64,000 bases of DNA, taken from Mangrovitalea sediminis. GTDB taxonomy: Bacteria; Pseudomonadota; Gammaproteobacteria; Pseudomonadales; Oleiphilaceae. The first letter of the stretch is position 1; the number at the start of each line of letters is the position of its first letter. Positions 53,482-62,282 of the stretch are shown here, in pieces. Location: NCBI RefSeq assembly GCF_002514725.1, contig NZ_NTLB01000001.1, forward strand, positions 806,001 through 870,000, written 5' to 3'. Below the pieces are notes generated by a model that ran no database searches, had not been told where the DNA came from, and was given only the letters and a program-made list of their open reading frames with translations. The translations under genes and the position numbers were made by a program.

Positions 53482-54711
53482 TCAATCGAAGAGAGCCTGC
53501 ACGAATTCCTCTGCGATGAATGGACGCAGATCCTCGATCTGCTCGCCAACACCGATAAAACGGATCGGCAGCTGTAACTGACGGGCAATGGCAAAAATAA
53601 TTCCCCCCTTGGCCGTGCCGTCCAACTTCGTAAGCGTAATGCCGGAGACGCCCACGGCTTGCTGGAAGACCTGCGCCTGACTCAACGCATTCTGGCCGGT
53701 GCCCGCATCGAGTACCAACATCACTTCATGCGGCGCCTCCGGGTCCAGCTTCTTCATCACCCGGACCACCTTCTGCAATTCGCTCATCAGGTTGTCTTTA
53801 TTCTGCAGACGACCGGCAGTATCGGCGATAACGACATCGATACCCCGCGCCTGGGCGGACTGGACAGCATCGAAAATGACGGAAGCACTGTCAGCCCCGG
53901 TATGCTGTGCGACGACCGGCACTTCATTACGCTCGCCCCAGACCTGTAGCTGTTCGACAGCCGCCGCCCGGAAGGTGTCTCCGGCCGCCAGCATGACCTT
54001 TTTGCCTTCGGACTGAAAGCGTCGCGCAAGTTTACCGATGGTCGTGGTCTTGCCGACACCATTGACCCCGACAACCAGGATCACAAAAGGCTTCTTCTCT
54101 GCAGACAATTGCAGCGGCGAGGTGCTGTGCTCGAGGATACGGTGCAGCTCCTCCTTCAATGCCGCCTGAACGGCTTCGCCGTCTTTCAACTGTTTACGTT
54201 CCAGCTTGTCGGTCAACGACTGGACGATTTCAGTCGTTGCAGTGACCCCGACGTCAGCCATCAGCAGCAGCGTCTCGATCTCCTCCAGAACGTCGTCATC
54301 GATACGCTTGCCGGCGCCCACCAACCCCGCCAACTGCTGGGACAGGTTGCCTCGGGTCTTGGCCAGGCCACGACGCATACGCTGGAAGAGACTGACTTCC
54401 GCCTCCGGCTCCGCGACCGGCGCCTCCGCCACTACCGGCTCGACAGCCGGGGCTTCCTCAACCGCTGCCGGCGCTTCCTTTGCCGGTTCAGCGACCTTCG
54501 GCTCCTCGACCGGCTCAGCCTTCGCGGTCGGCACCTGCTCGACAGGTGCCTGCGCTTTACCCTCTAGCGGCTTCGCCCCCGGCGCCTCTTCGGGAGGACG
54601 CTGGGTGACACGCGGCGGACGGGGCCGCTGCCGGCGGCGAACCGCCACATCTATCGCGAAAGCCAGGACCAATAGGATCAGCAGGCCAAGCGTTATCCAC
54701 TGTTCAGTCAT
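53482..54711 (-). CDS. ftsY: Signal recognition particle receptor FtsY
   Basis: 409 residues. An N-terminal hydrophobic helix (ITLGLLILLVLAFAIDVAV) and an acidic, Glu/Ala/Pro-rich A region (about 40-105) anchor it at the membrane; the NG domain follows with G1 GVNGVGKTTTIGKLA, G2 GDTFRAAAVEQL, DTAGRLQNKDNLMSEL and TKLDGTAKGG. It docks SRP-ribosome complexes to the translocon and hydrolyses GTP. First gene of the ftsYEX run and divergent from rsmD, as in many gammaproteobacteria. Confidence 0.97.
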   Translation of the reverse strand: MTEQWITLGLLILLVLAFAIDVAVRRRQRPRPPRVTQRPPEEAPGAKPLEGKAQAPVEQVPTAKAEPVEEPKVAEPAKEAPAAVEEAPAVEPVVAEAPVAEPEAEVSLFQRMRRGLAKTRGNLSQQLAGLVGAGKRIDDDVLEEIETLLLMADVGVTATTEIVQSLTDKLERKQLKDGEAVQAALKEELHRILEHSTSPLQLSAEKKPFVILVVGVNGVGKTTTIGKLARRFQSEGKKVMLAAGDTFRAAAVEQLQVWGERNEVPVVAQHTGADSASVIFDAVQSAQARGIDVVIADTAGRLQNKDNLMSELQKVVRVMKKLDPEAPHEVMLVLDAGTGQNALSQAQVFQQAVGVSGITLTKLDGTAKGGIIFAIARQLQLPIRFIGVGEQIEDLRPFIAEEFVQALFD

Positions 54712-54960
54712 CGTTCAGGTTCCGTCGTTACACATTATCTACCGGAGGCAGGAGGAGACCGCCCTTCGACCCGAGACCGGAACAGCACTCGGGTCGCCTT
54801 CACGGCGCAAAGGGCTATCCGGAGCGGCCTCAACGACACTGAGTGCCACGAAGCATCCCCGAATGCGGTGCCATACCGCATGAATGTCGCGTATTCTAAC
54901 GGGCGGTTCGAGGGCCGTCCAAACCATCCCGGCCCTAACCTAGCCGAACGGAGTTTGACC

Positions 54961-55614
54961 ATGTGTCCACCCAGACCCCAAAAATCCCAACGACCCGGCC
55001 GCGGCAGGCGTGATGCAACGGCCGCCGAGTCGCGGTTACGCATTATCGGCGGCCAGTGGCGCAGCCGCCAGATCAGTTTCCCCTGCACGGAAGGCCTGCG
55101 CCCGACGCCGGACCGTGTACGTGAAACCCTCTTCAACTGGCTTGCCGCCTACGTACCCGGCAGCCGCTGCCTGGACCTGTTCGCCGGCAGCGGAGCCCTG
55201 GGACTGGAAGCATTGTCCCGCGAAGCCAGCAGCGCCACCTTTGTCGACGCTAACAGCCAGTCGGTCCAGGCGCTGCGTCATAACCTGAACCAGCTCGGAC
55301 TCGCCGACGATCAACGCGCCACAGTCATCGCCAGCGATGCCTTGGCCTATCTCCGGGCGGGCGCCACAGAAGCCTGCGACATTATTTTCCTCGATCCGCC
55401 TTTCCGCCAGGGTTGGCTGGAACGGTTACTGCCCCTGCTGGAATCCGGCGGCTGGGTCCATCCCGGCAGCTGGGTCTACATAGAACATGAGCGGGAGCTA
55501 GTCACACCTTCGGTTCCCCCCCGCTGGCAGTCATATCGTCGCAAGGAAGCCGGCCAGGTCGTGTATACGCTCTACCAGATCCCCTCTCAGCCCCAGGAAG
55601 GAACCACGCCATGA
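54961..55614 (+). CDS. rsmD: 16S rRNA (guanine-966-N2)-methyltransferase RsmD
   Basis: 217 residues. LRIIGGQWRSRQISFP, RPTPDRVRETLFNWL, the SAM-binding CLDLFAGSGALGLEALSREA and the catalytic IIFLDPPFRQGW (DPPF) identify RsmD. It methylates G966 of 16S rRNA in the 30S subunit. The ATG at 54961 has GGAG seven bases upstream; upstream in-frame starts lack a site. Divergent from ftsY and overlapping the following hydrolase gene by four bases (ATGA). Confidence 0.95.
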   Translation: MCPPRPQKSQRPGRGRRDATAAESRLRIIGGQWRSRQISFPCTEGLRPTPDRVRETLFNWLAAYVPGSRCLDLFAGSGALGLEALSREASSATFVDANSQSVQALRHNLNQLGLADDQRATVIASDALAYLRAGATEACDIIFLDPPFRQGWLERLLPLLESGGWVHPGSWVYIEHERELVTPSVPPRWQSYRRKEAGQVVYTLYQIPSQPQEGTTP

Positions 55615-56540
55615 AGGCCACCCGTCTCATCGCACTCATACTGATCGTAATCGCCCTGGTCGCAGGCACCCTGTATTACGGCTTCCCCGGCACTGTAGCC
55701 ACATTGGCCCGTCACGCGGAACTGGCGGCAGCCGATCTGCACACCGAGAACATACAGGTCGGCGATCATCGCATCCATTATGCTATCGGCGGCAGCGGCG
55801 AAACGGTGCTGATGCTACACGGCTTTGCTGCAGACCTATATAGCTGGCCACGTATGGCGCGGAGCCTGACGACACACTATCGCGTTGTTGCACCGGACTT
55901 GCCCGGCTTCGGCCTCAGCAGCCAGGTACCCTCGGACAACTACGATATCGCCCATCAGGTGGAGCGGGTTCGGGCCTTTATGGACCGGCTGGGCATCAAG
56001 CAGGCACACCTGGTCGGCAACTCCATGGGCGGCTGGATAGCGGCTGACTTCGCTGCCCGCTACCCCGACCGGGTAAAAACCCTCACCCTTATCGACACCG
56101 GCGGCATCACGACACCGCGCCCCAGCGTACTCATGAAGGACCTCGAAGCCGGCAGGAACCCCCTGGTCGTGCATAACAATGCCGATTTCGACCGGTTGCT
56201 GAATCTTGTTTTCTACCGCCAACCCTGGTTGCCGACACCCCTTAAAAAATACTTTGCCGACGAAGCCATCACCCACGCGCCCTTCAACGACAAGATCTTT
56301 AACGACCTGAAAGACAATTACCTGGCCCTTGAACCCCTGTTACCCGCCATCAAGATGCCCACACTGGTCATTTGGGGAGCGCACGACCACATCATCGACC
56401 CAACAGCCGTTCGCGTCCTGCAGGCAGGCCTGCCGAACGTTACGGTCAAGATTCTGAATACCGGGCATGCGCCCATGCTGGAGCAGCCCCTGGCAACGGC
56501 AGATGAATTCCTGGATTTCCTGAAGGCTCACGGCGACTGA
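55611..56540 (+). CDS. Membrane-anchored alpha/beta hydrolase
   Basis: 309 residues. An N-terminal helix (LIALILIVIALVAGTLYYGF) anchors or exports it, followed by an alpha/beta hydrolase domain: LHGFAADLYSW oxyanion region, nucleophile Ser in LVGNSMGGWIAADFAARYP, Asp in IWGAHDHIIDP and His in NTGHAPMLEQP. Similar to lipases and carboxylesterases of the meta-cleavage type, but the substrate is unknown. It overlaps rsmD by four bases and is followed by a strong terminator. Confidence 0.88.
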   Translation: MKATRLIALILIVIALVAGTLYYGFPGTVATLARHAELAAADLHTENIQVGDHRIHYAIGGSGETVLMLHGFAADLYSWPRMARSLTTHYRVVAPDLPGFGLSSQVPSDNYDIAHQVERVRAFMDRLGIKQAHLVGNSMGGWIAADFAARYPDRVKTLTLIDTGGITTPRPSVLMKDLEAGRNPLVVHNNADFDRLLNLVFYRQPWLPTPLKKYFADEAITHAPFNDKIFNDLKDNYLALEPLLPAIKMPTLVIWGAHDHIIDPTAVRVLQAGLPNVTVKILNTGHAPMLEQPLATADEFLDFLKAHGD

Positions 56541-56551
56541 GCACACAAAAC

Positions 56552-56580
56552 AAAAAAGGCACCCCTCGGGTGCCTTTTTT
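56552..56580. terminator. Bidirectional rho-independent terminator
   Basis: GGCACCC and GGGTGCC form a stem with a three-base loop, flanked by six A on the left and six T on the right. It can end both the hydrolase transcript (plus) and the desaturase transcript (minus). Confidence 0.92.
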
Positions 56581-56604
56581 GATCAAAACGTCAACATTCC
56601 GCTA

Positions 56605-57783
56605 TCAAGCTGGACGTAACGCATAACTGCGCAGAGACGCAGCAAACTCTTCCAGATAGCGAATGCCGCTTTCTTCCGCCTGCTTACACCACTCGGCCAA
56701 CGCATTGAGCTTGTCTTGCGGGCGCAGTCCGGAGCGGCGCTGCCAGATCACCTGCAGCTCATGACTCTTCTCATAAATCAGGCGAATCACCTGATTCTGC
56801 TGCAGCATTTCCTCCAGGCGCTTCTGTTCCTGGGGCTTGATCAGCGTGACCTCACGGTACAGCAGCTTACGGGCGCGGCGATAGAGAGACTTGGCATCCT
56901 TCTCCATACCGGTGCTTTCCTGACGCAACACCGGTTCCAGCACCCGCTTGCGATATTGCCGCATGATCTGGAAACGGTTATTGGCAATTGCCTGAACGGT
57001 TTCCACATCGACCTCCTGCTTGCCCGGAATCTGGTGGGCAATAGGGCCGACGACTTTGGGTTTCGCCAACCCAAATAACTGAAACAGGCGAATCCAGCCC
57101 CACCCCAGATCCACTTCCCACCAGCGACGCGACAGCTTGGCCGAGTTGGGAAAGGTGTGGTGATTGTTGTGCAGCTCTTCACCACCGATGATGATGCCCC
57201 AGGGCACAATATTACGGGCGTTATCGGTGCACTCGTAATTACGGTAACCCCAATGGTGGCCGATACCGTTGATGACGCCGGCAGCCCAGAACGGAATCCA
57301 CATCATTTGAAGGGCCCAGATCCAGATACCATTGACACCGAACAGCGCCAGATTGATCACCGCCATCAGGATAATGCCCAACTCCCGACGCCCGGTGTAG
57401 ACGTTCCGCTCCATCCAGTCGTCGGGCGTGCGATGACCGTAACGATTAAGGGTGTCTTCAGTGGCCGCGCCCTGGTACAACTCGGCGCCGCGCCACATCA
57501 CTTCATTAAAGCCCTTGACGACCGGGCTGTGTGGATCTTCTTCTGTTTCGCAAAAGGCGTGGTGTTTACGATGAATTGCCGTCCACTCCTTGGTGACCAT
57601 CCCGGAGGTCAGCCACAACCAGAAGCGGAAGAAGTGCGCCAGCGCCGGATGTAGATCGACAGCGTTGTGCGCGGAATGTCGGTGCAGATAGACAGTGACG
57701 CTGACGATCGTGACGTGCGTCAGACCCAGCGCGACCAGTATCAGTTGCCAGACGGAGAGGTCCAGGAGACCGTTATACCACAT
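56605..57783 (-). CDS. Acyl-CoA delta-9 desaturase type fatty acid desaturase
   Basis: 392 residues, a membrane di-iron enzyme. The three histidine boxes are intact: HRHSAH (34-39), HRKHH (71-75) and HNNHH (205-209). Four hydrophobic helices flank them, and a charged C-terminal extension of about 150 residues follows (FQIMRQYRKRVLEPVLRQ onward), as in Pseudomonas DesB. It inserts a double bond into saturated acyl-CoA under oxygen. An 18-bp FabR/DesT-like palindrome lies 71 bp upstream. GAGGAA precedes the ATG. Confidence 0.92.
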   Translation of the reverse strand: MWYNGLLDLSVWQLILVALGLTHVTIVSVTVYLHRHSAHNAVDLHPALAHFFRFWLWLTSGMVTKEWTAIHRKHHAFCETEEDPHSPVVKGFNEVMWRGAELYQGAATEDTLNRYGHRTPDDWMERNVYTGRRELGIILMAVINLALFGVNGIWIWALQMMWIPFWAAGVINGIGHHWGYRNYECTDNARNIVPWGIIIGGEELHNNHHTFPNSAKLSRRWWEVDLGWGWIRLFQLFGLAKPKVVGPIAHQIPGKQEVDVETVQAIANNRFQIMRQYRKRVLEPVLRQESTGMEKDAKSLYRRARKLLYREVTLIKPQEQKRLEEMLQQNQVIRLIYEKSHELQVIWQRRSGLRPQDKLNALAEWCKQAEESGIRYLEEFAASLRSYALRPA

Positions 57784-57853
57784 GCAATATTCCTCACTTT
57801 TCAGAGTGCCGGACCGGCATATACCCTTATCCGGTACTTCACCCGACGATATT

Positions 57854-57871
57854 AGCGTACACCTGTACGCT
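57854..57871. promoter_or_regulatory. FabR/DesT-like operator upstream of the desaturase gene
   Basis: AGCGTACACCTGTACGCT is a perfect 18-bp palindrome (AGCGTAC-N4-GTACGCT). It closely resembles the FabR/DesT sites known upstream of fabA, fabB and desaturase genes, where an unsaturated acyl-CoA-responsive TetR protein binds. It sits 71 bp from the desaturase start. Confidence 0.7.
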
Positions 57872-58063
57872 GAAACAACCTAAAGGCCCCATTCGTTACA
57901 ATTTTCCACCCGCGGCCACCCTTCGCCACTGCATAAATAATAGACAATAGCGACACCTTGACCAACTGCAGGCCGCACAGGAACCACCCTTACGCGCCAA
58001 CGTCGTTGACAGGCGCACAACCTTCGATAAAGCTGGGCAACTCTGGTCTTTAGAGAGCCCATT

Positions 58064-58876
58064 GTGCCCGAATTACCTGAAGTTGAAACCACGCGCAGGG
58101 GCATAGCCCCACACCTCGAAGGCGTCCGCATTCGACAGCTCCGGGTCCATGACGCCCGACTGCGCTGGCCCGTCCCCACCGAGCTGCCGGAGACACTCGA
58201 AGGTCAGACGGTGATCGCCGTGGAGCGGCGCGGCAAATACCTACTCACACAATTCGCGACCGGCACGCTGTTGATTCATCTCGGTATGTCCGGCAGCCTC
58301 CGGCTGATTACCGACAACAGCCCGCGCATGAAGCACGATCATATTGAGATGGTGCTGGAAAACGGCAAACTGCTGCGATACAACGATCCCAGACGCTTTG
58401 GCGCCTGGCTCTGGGCCGAACACTGGCAGGTGCACCCGCTGCTGGCGAATCTCGGCCCTGAACCGCTGTCACCGGAGTTCGACGGCGCCTACCTCTATAA
58501 CCGCGCCCGTGGCCGCAGCAGCGCCATAAAACCCTTTCTGATGGACAGTCAGGTTGTCGTCGGCGTGGGCAACATCTACGCCAATGAAGCACTGCATATT
58601 GCCCGGATAGACCCGCGGCGGCCCGCCGGACGCATTTCCCTGGCACGTATAACGCTGCTGGCGGAAGCAGCCAAGAGCGTCCTGGACAAGGCCATCCACC
58701 AGGGCGGCACCACACTGCGAGACTTCGTTAACTCCGACGGCAAGCCCGGCTATTTCAGTCAGTCCCTGCAAGTGTATGGGCGCGGCGGCCAGGCCTGCTA
58801 CCGATGCGGTCACACCCTTGCCGAAATCCGATTGGGGCAGCGCAGTACCGTATTCTGCAAACAGTGCCAGACATAA
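58064..58876 (+). CDS. mutM: Formamidopyrimidine-DNA glycosylase MutM (Fpg)
   Basis: 270 residues. The mature N-terminus [12 protein letters not shown] has the catalytic Pro and Glu; the H2TH region includes LLMDSQ-like [27 protein letters not shown]; the C-terminal zinc finger is [25 protein letters not shown] with four Cys. It removes 8-oxoguanine and formamidopyrimidine lesions and nicks the strand. Translation starts at a GTG (58064). It is divergent from the desaturase gene with 280 bp between. Confidence 0.97.
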   Translation: MPELPEVETTRRGIAPHLEGVRIRQLRVHDARLRWPVPTELPETLEGQTVIAVERRGKYLLTQFATGTLLIHLGMSGSLRLITDNSPRMKHDHIEMVLENGKLLRYNDPRRFGAWLWAEHWQVHPLLANLGPEPLSPEFDGAYLYNRARGRSSAIKPFLMDSQVVVGVGNIYANEALHIARIDPRRPAGRISLARITLLAEAAKSVLDKAIHQGGTTLRDFVNSDGKPGYFSQSLQVYGRGGQACYRCGHTLAEIRLGQRSTVFCKQCQT

Positions 58877-59282
58877 TCGCCCTTGCCGGGGAGGCGTGCG
58901 AATTCTTGGCCGCCACCACACAACAGCTTGAGATCATGACGATTTACGGCGAGCAGGGGGCCAAAGCGGTCAATAGTGACATTTGGTCACAAAAATTCTT
59001 TTGAAATTACGTAAATATGAGCCATAGTTAAAGCAACGACTGGAATTCCCGGTGGCCGTTTGATCAATGCCGTGCCAAATATTGCGGCGCAGCTATACTG
59101 AATTGACATGGGGCCGCACAACCCCGGAAAACTCAGGTATCGATTACCAGTCATTCCCGACATTACGGTTATACGGCGGGGTTACCGGCTGGGCTACGCC
59201 TCGCCACGAGAGACCATGACCCGAGGCCGGAAAACAAAGTTACCTGTCGTCTGTGATCAGGATTTATCAGGAGAGCATTATC
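58877..59282. other. Intergenic region after mutM
   Basis: 406 bp without a convincing gene. It holds a GTGAC-ATTTG-GTCAC inverted repeat (58976-58990) and, ten bases on, a possible sigma-70 promoter (59001-59028). The open frames across it are short, lack ribosome sites and have poor coding composition. Confidence 0.5.
58976..59028 (+). promoter_or_regulatory. Candidate operator plus sigma-70 promoter
   Basis: The inverted repeat GTGAC-N5-GTCAC (58976-58990) precedes TTGAAA (59001-59006) and CATAGT (59023-59028) at 16-bp spacing. It could drive the exported-protein gene at 59283, with a leader of about 250 bases. Pattern match only. Confidence 0.35.
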
Positions 59283-59639
59283 ATGTCACCCAAACTGACT
59301 CGCGCATTGACCGCAATGCTGGCAGCCTGCCTGCTGAGTCTGTCGTCTTTCTCCCAGGCTGACACGGTCAAGGAAACACCTTCCGCACTGGCAATGACCG
59401 GCGATGCACTGTTTGCACGTCCGGCCCTGCTGGCCATGACCGTGGCCGGAAGCGCGGTCTACCTGGTGTCCCTGCCCTTCTCACTGCTGGGCGGCAATGC
59501 CAGCGAAGCAGGTAAGGTACTGGTGGTTGATCCTGCGAAAGCGACCTTTGTGCGCTGCCTCGGCTGCACGATGTCTGGTCGCGCCGACGACAATGTCGTC
59601 AATGCCTCGGCGCCATCGTCCAGCAGCGCCACACAGTAA
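59283..59639 (+). CDS. Small exported/membrane hypothetical protein
   Basis: 118 residues. A signal peptide (LTAMLAACLLSLSSFSQAD) is followed by a short linker, a hydrophobic segment (ALLAMTVAGSAVYLVSLPFSLLGG), then VLVVDPAKATFVRCLGCTMSG with a CxxC, and a Ser/Ala-rich tail. Similar small proteins occur in Pseudomonas and relatives, sometimes loosely labelled multidrug transporter; function is unknown. AGGAGAG precedes the ATG at 59283. A 12-bp-stem hairpin follows the gene. Confidence 0.8.
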   Translation: MSPKLTRALTAMLAACLLSLSSFSQADTVKETPSALAMTGDALFARPALLAMTVAGSAVYLVSLPFSLLGGNASEAGKVLVVDPAKATFVRCLGCTMSGRADDNVVNASAPSSSSATQ

Positions 59640-59670
59640 GACATTCCGGCAACGTCCCTTCCGACATGTC

Positions 59671-59697
59671 TTGACGGCCGCCCCTGGCGGCCGTCAA
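59671..59697 (+). terminator. Long perfect hairpin after the exported-protein gene
   Basis: TTGACGGCCGCC pairs perfectly with GGCGGCCGTCAA around a three-base loop, 31 bp past the stop. Only scattered T residues follow, so termination is likely but not certain. Confidence 0.65.
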
Positions 59698-59756
59698 ACT
59701 GTTCTTCAAAGTTTTACGACACCTCATCCTGAGGCGTCTGCGTCTGGTTCAATGTC

Positions 59757-60416
59757 ATGCTTTCCTGGTCCGATATCGACACAGTGTTCCTTGATATGGA
59801 TGGAACCCTGCTCGACCTGCATTTCGACAGTCACTTCTGGCTGACCCACCTGCCGCGCCGCTACGCCGAAATCAAGAATATTCCTGAGAGCAAGGCACGC
59901 GATCACCTGAAGCGGTGGATCGACTGCGAGCGGGGCACATTGAACTGGTACTGTGTCGACTACTGGAGCGAGCGCCTTGAGGTCGACGTAGGGCAGCTCA
60001 AGACAGAGGTCAGGAACCGCATCGCCTACCGAGCCTCGGCCACAGCCTTTCTCGCCTGGCTGGCAGAAGCACCACAGCGGGTTGTGCTGGTCACCAACGC
60101 CCACCCCAAGAGCCTGTCGCTCAAAATCGCCGAGACCGGCCTTGACCGCTATTTCGAGCGACTGATCACCACCCACGACAAGGGCTTGGGCCTGCCCAAG
60201 GAAAACCCCGCATTCTGGACGGCGCTACAGGACACTGAGCCGTTCGATCCCCAACGAACCCTGTTGATCGATGACAGCTTGCCCGTACTGACCAGCGCAC
60301 GCACTTACGGCATACGCCACCTGATAACCATCCTGTCTCCCGACAGCACGGCCCCCCACAGGCCAGCCAGCGACTTTCCGGGCATTCACGACTTTGGCGA
60401 AATCATGCCTCGTTGA
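59757..60416 (+). CDS. yrfG: HAD-family GMP/IMP nucleotidase YrfG
   Basis: 219 residues. Nucleophile motif FLDMDGTLLDLHFD (Asp13, Asp15), helical cap with WLTHLPRRYAE, motif II VLVTNAHPKS, Lys in DKGLGLPKENP and acidic motif LLIDDSLPVL. Family members dephosphorylate GMP and IMP. It heads the conserved yrfG-hslR-hslO-pckA order. An ATG five bases earlier is out of frame. A perfect TATAAT promoter element for hslR lies after its stop. Confidence 0.93.
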   Translation: MLSWSDIDTVFLDMDGTLLDLHFDSHFWLTHLPRRYAEIKNIPESKARDHLKRWIDCERGTLNWYCVDYWSERLEVDVGQLKTEVRNRIAYRASATAFLAWLAEAPQRVVLVTNAHPKSLSLKIAETGLDRYFERLITTHDKGLGLPKENPAFWTALQDTEPFDPQRTLLIDDSLPVLTSARTYGIRHLITILSPDSTAPHRPASDFPGIHDFGEIMPR

Positions 60417-60433
60417 GGTCCGCAATCGAAACG

Positions 60434-60463
60434 CTGCGACAAGCCTTCGACAGGCGTTATAAT
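60434..60463 (+). promoter_or_regulatory. Candidate promoter for hslR
   Basis: A perfect TATAAT at 60458-60463 has a weak -35 match (CTGCGA, 60434-60439) 18 bp upstream. It lies 30 bp before the hslR ATG. No sigma-32 consensus was found here although hslR is a heat-shock gene in E. coli. Confidence 0.45.
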
Positions 60464-60492
60464 GGCGATGACGACGAGCTGATCAGGATACT

Positions 60493-60942
60493 ATGTCCAA
60501 TACCAGTCACCGCGAGCCCAGCAGCAACCGCCACGCCGATGCGGAGGACCCCAAGGTCCGCCTGGACAAATGGCTGTGGGCGGCACGCTTCTACAAGACT
60601 CGCAGCCTCGCCAAACAGGCGGTCGAAGGTGGAAAAGTCGAATACAACGGTCACCGCAGCAAACCCGGCAAAGTGGTAGAGGTTGGAGCGGAAATTCACC
60701 TCCGCGTAGGGTCTGTGGAAAAGGATGTTGTCGTCGAAGCCATTAGTGACCAGCGGCGCGGCGCCCCCGAAGCACAACAACTCTATCGTGAGACCGATGA
60801 CAGCGTCGTCCGACGCGAAGAACAGTCCTGGCAGCGGCGGATGATCATGGCCTCACAACTCCCCCCGGCTCGACGCCCAAACAAGAAGCAACGCCGGGAC
60901 ATACAGCGCCTCAAGGCGCAGGGCGATGACGCCCAAGGGTAG
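60493..60942 (+). CDS. hslR: Ribosome-associated heat-shock protein Hsp15
   Basis: 149 residues. The S4 RNA-binding domain (VRLDKWLWAARFYKTRSLAKQAVEGGKVEYNGHRSKPGKVVEVGAEI) covers about residues 22-70, followed by the basic C-terminal tail RRPNKKQRRDIQRLKAQ. Hsp15 binds 50S subunits that carry a nascent chain and helps recycle stalled ones. It lies between yrfG and hslO, 78 bp upstream of the latter. Confidence 0.95.
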   Translation: MSNTSHREPSSNRHADAEDPKVRLDKWLWAARFYKTRSLAKQAVEGGKVEYNGHRSKPGKVVEVGAEIHLRVGSVEKDVVVEAISDQRRGAPEAQQLYRETDDSVVRREEQSWQRRMIMASQLPPARRPNKKQRRDIQRLKAQGDDAQG

Positions 60943-61020
60943 CGACTCACGTAAACCGCCCAACCGACCGGGCCGCCCGGTCACACTGCCTGTTCCCTGT
61001 TTTATGCACGAGGTTATTTC

Positions 61021-61875
61021 ATGGCCGGCCAAGACCAGCTCCAACGATTTCTATTCGAAGACTCCAATGTCCGGGGCGCCCTGGTGCAACTCGATGACAG
61101 CTTTCAACGCGCGACACGGGAGCACGGCTATCCGGCCCCCATCACGCGTTTACTGGGAGAAAGCCTTGCCGCCAGCACGCTTATGAGCAACACGCTGAAA
61201 TTCGAGGGCTTACTGACACTCCAGGCGCAGGGGGATGGCCCGGTACGAATTCTGGTGGCGGAGTGCACCCACAAGCTGGGTATTCGCGGCCTCGCCCGCT
61301 TCGACGACGTGCCGGAACAGACCGACCTGCCAACCCTTATCGGCAACGGCCGCCTGGTGATCACCCTGGCGCCTCGCCAGGGGCAACGCTATCAGGGCAT
61401 CGTTCCCCTGGAACGAGACACCCTTGCCGGCTGCCTGGAAGACTACTTTGCCCTTTCCGAACAGCTGGAAACCTTCATTCTCCTCTTCGCCGACGACAAG
61501 CGCGCCGGTGGCTTACTCCTGCAGAAATTGCCCGGCGAAGCGGCCGGCCCGGACCACGATCTTTGGCCCAGACTGCTCAAACTCGCCGAAACCACGACAG
61601 CCGATGAGTTACTGCACCTGGAACCAACGACCTTACTCCGACGCCTTTTCCACCAGGAGCCGATTCGCGTATTCGATCCGACACCGGTTGAATTCTCCTG
61701 CAGCTGCACACGCGACCGCAGCCAGAACGCGTTGGAAGCGCTGGGTGAAGAGGAATGCTATGCATTGCTTGAGGAGCAGGCGGAAATCGATATCGACTGC
61801 CAGTTCTGCGGGCGCCGTTATATTTACCGCAGAGCAGACATCGAAAGCCTGTTCGGCGGTCCCAGCGTGCACTGA
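61021..61875 (+). CDS. hslO: Redox-regulated chaperone Hsp33
   Basis: 284 residues. The N-terminal chaperone domain starts QDQLQRFLFEDSNVRGALVQLDDSF, with LLGESLAASTLMSNTLKFEGLLTLQAQGDGP. The C-terminal redox switch has four zinc-binding Cys in two pairs: CSC and DCQFCGRRY, about 30 residues apart, as in E. coli Hsp33. Oxidation releases zinc and activates the holdase. It follows hslR and precedes pckA. Confidence 0.97.
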   Translation: MAGQDQLQRFLFEDSNVRGALVQLDDSFQRATREHGYPAPITRLLGESLAASTLMSNTLKFEGLLTLQAQGDGPVRILVAECTHKLGIRGLARFDDVPEQTDLPTLIGNGRLVITLAPRQGQRYQGIVPLERDTLAGCLEDYFALSEQLETFILLFADDKRAGGLLLQKLPGEAAGPDHDLWPRLLKLAETTTADELLHLEPTTLLRRLFHQEPIRVFDPTPVEFSCSCTRDRSQNALEALGEEECYALLEEQAEIDIDCQFCGRRYIYRRADIESLFGGPSVH

Positions 61876-62282
61876 GTCCGCCTATTGTCCAACCCCGTAC
61901 ATCGCCGCCAGAGCGCCCGCGAAGTCGTATTTGTGGGCGAGATCTGGCATAATGCCCCGCTTGACGCGACCGGACGGTCGTCAGTCCGTCCCACCTGCGG
62001 CAGGCCTAGCAGGGCATCGCTCCCGATTCAACTTTATGCTTCTGGGCGTTGGGCGTCGCGTTGACGGGCCAGGGCCATGCAGCTGACGGAAGACTGTCTT
62101 ATCGGCCGCATAGCCGGGTCGCCCATCTGCCGATGAATGGTGTGCAGATATGATGATCAGGCCTTTTACAGGCACTGGTCATCCGATTTTCACGGTGATT
62201 GGCCAGGATAGGATGCAAGCCACCTGTCCGCCGACACGCCGGCATCGGAACATTCCCAAAGGTTATCGAGGGCGAGGACGAA
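61876..62282. other. Intergenic region/leader before pckA
   Basis: 407 bp between hslO and pckA. No gene can be supported. A CATAAT at 61948-61953 could be a -10 element without a clear -35. The frame of pckA is open upstream to 62199, but that part does not resemble PckA. Confidence 0.45.

Noticed and set aside
58976-58990. CRP binding site
   Set aside because: The half-sites resemble GTGA and TCAC but are separated by seven bases instead of six, so the site does not fit the CRP consensus.
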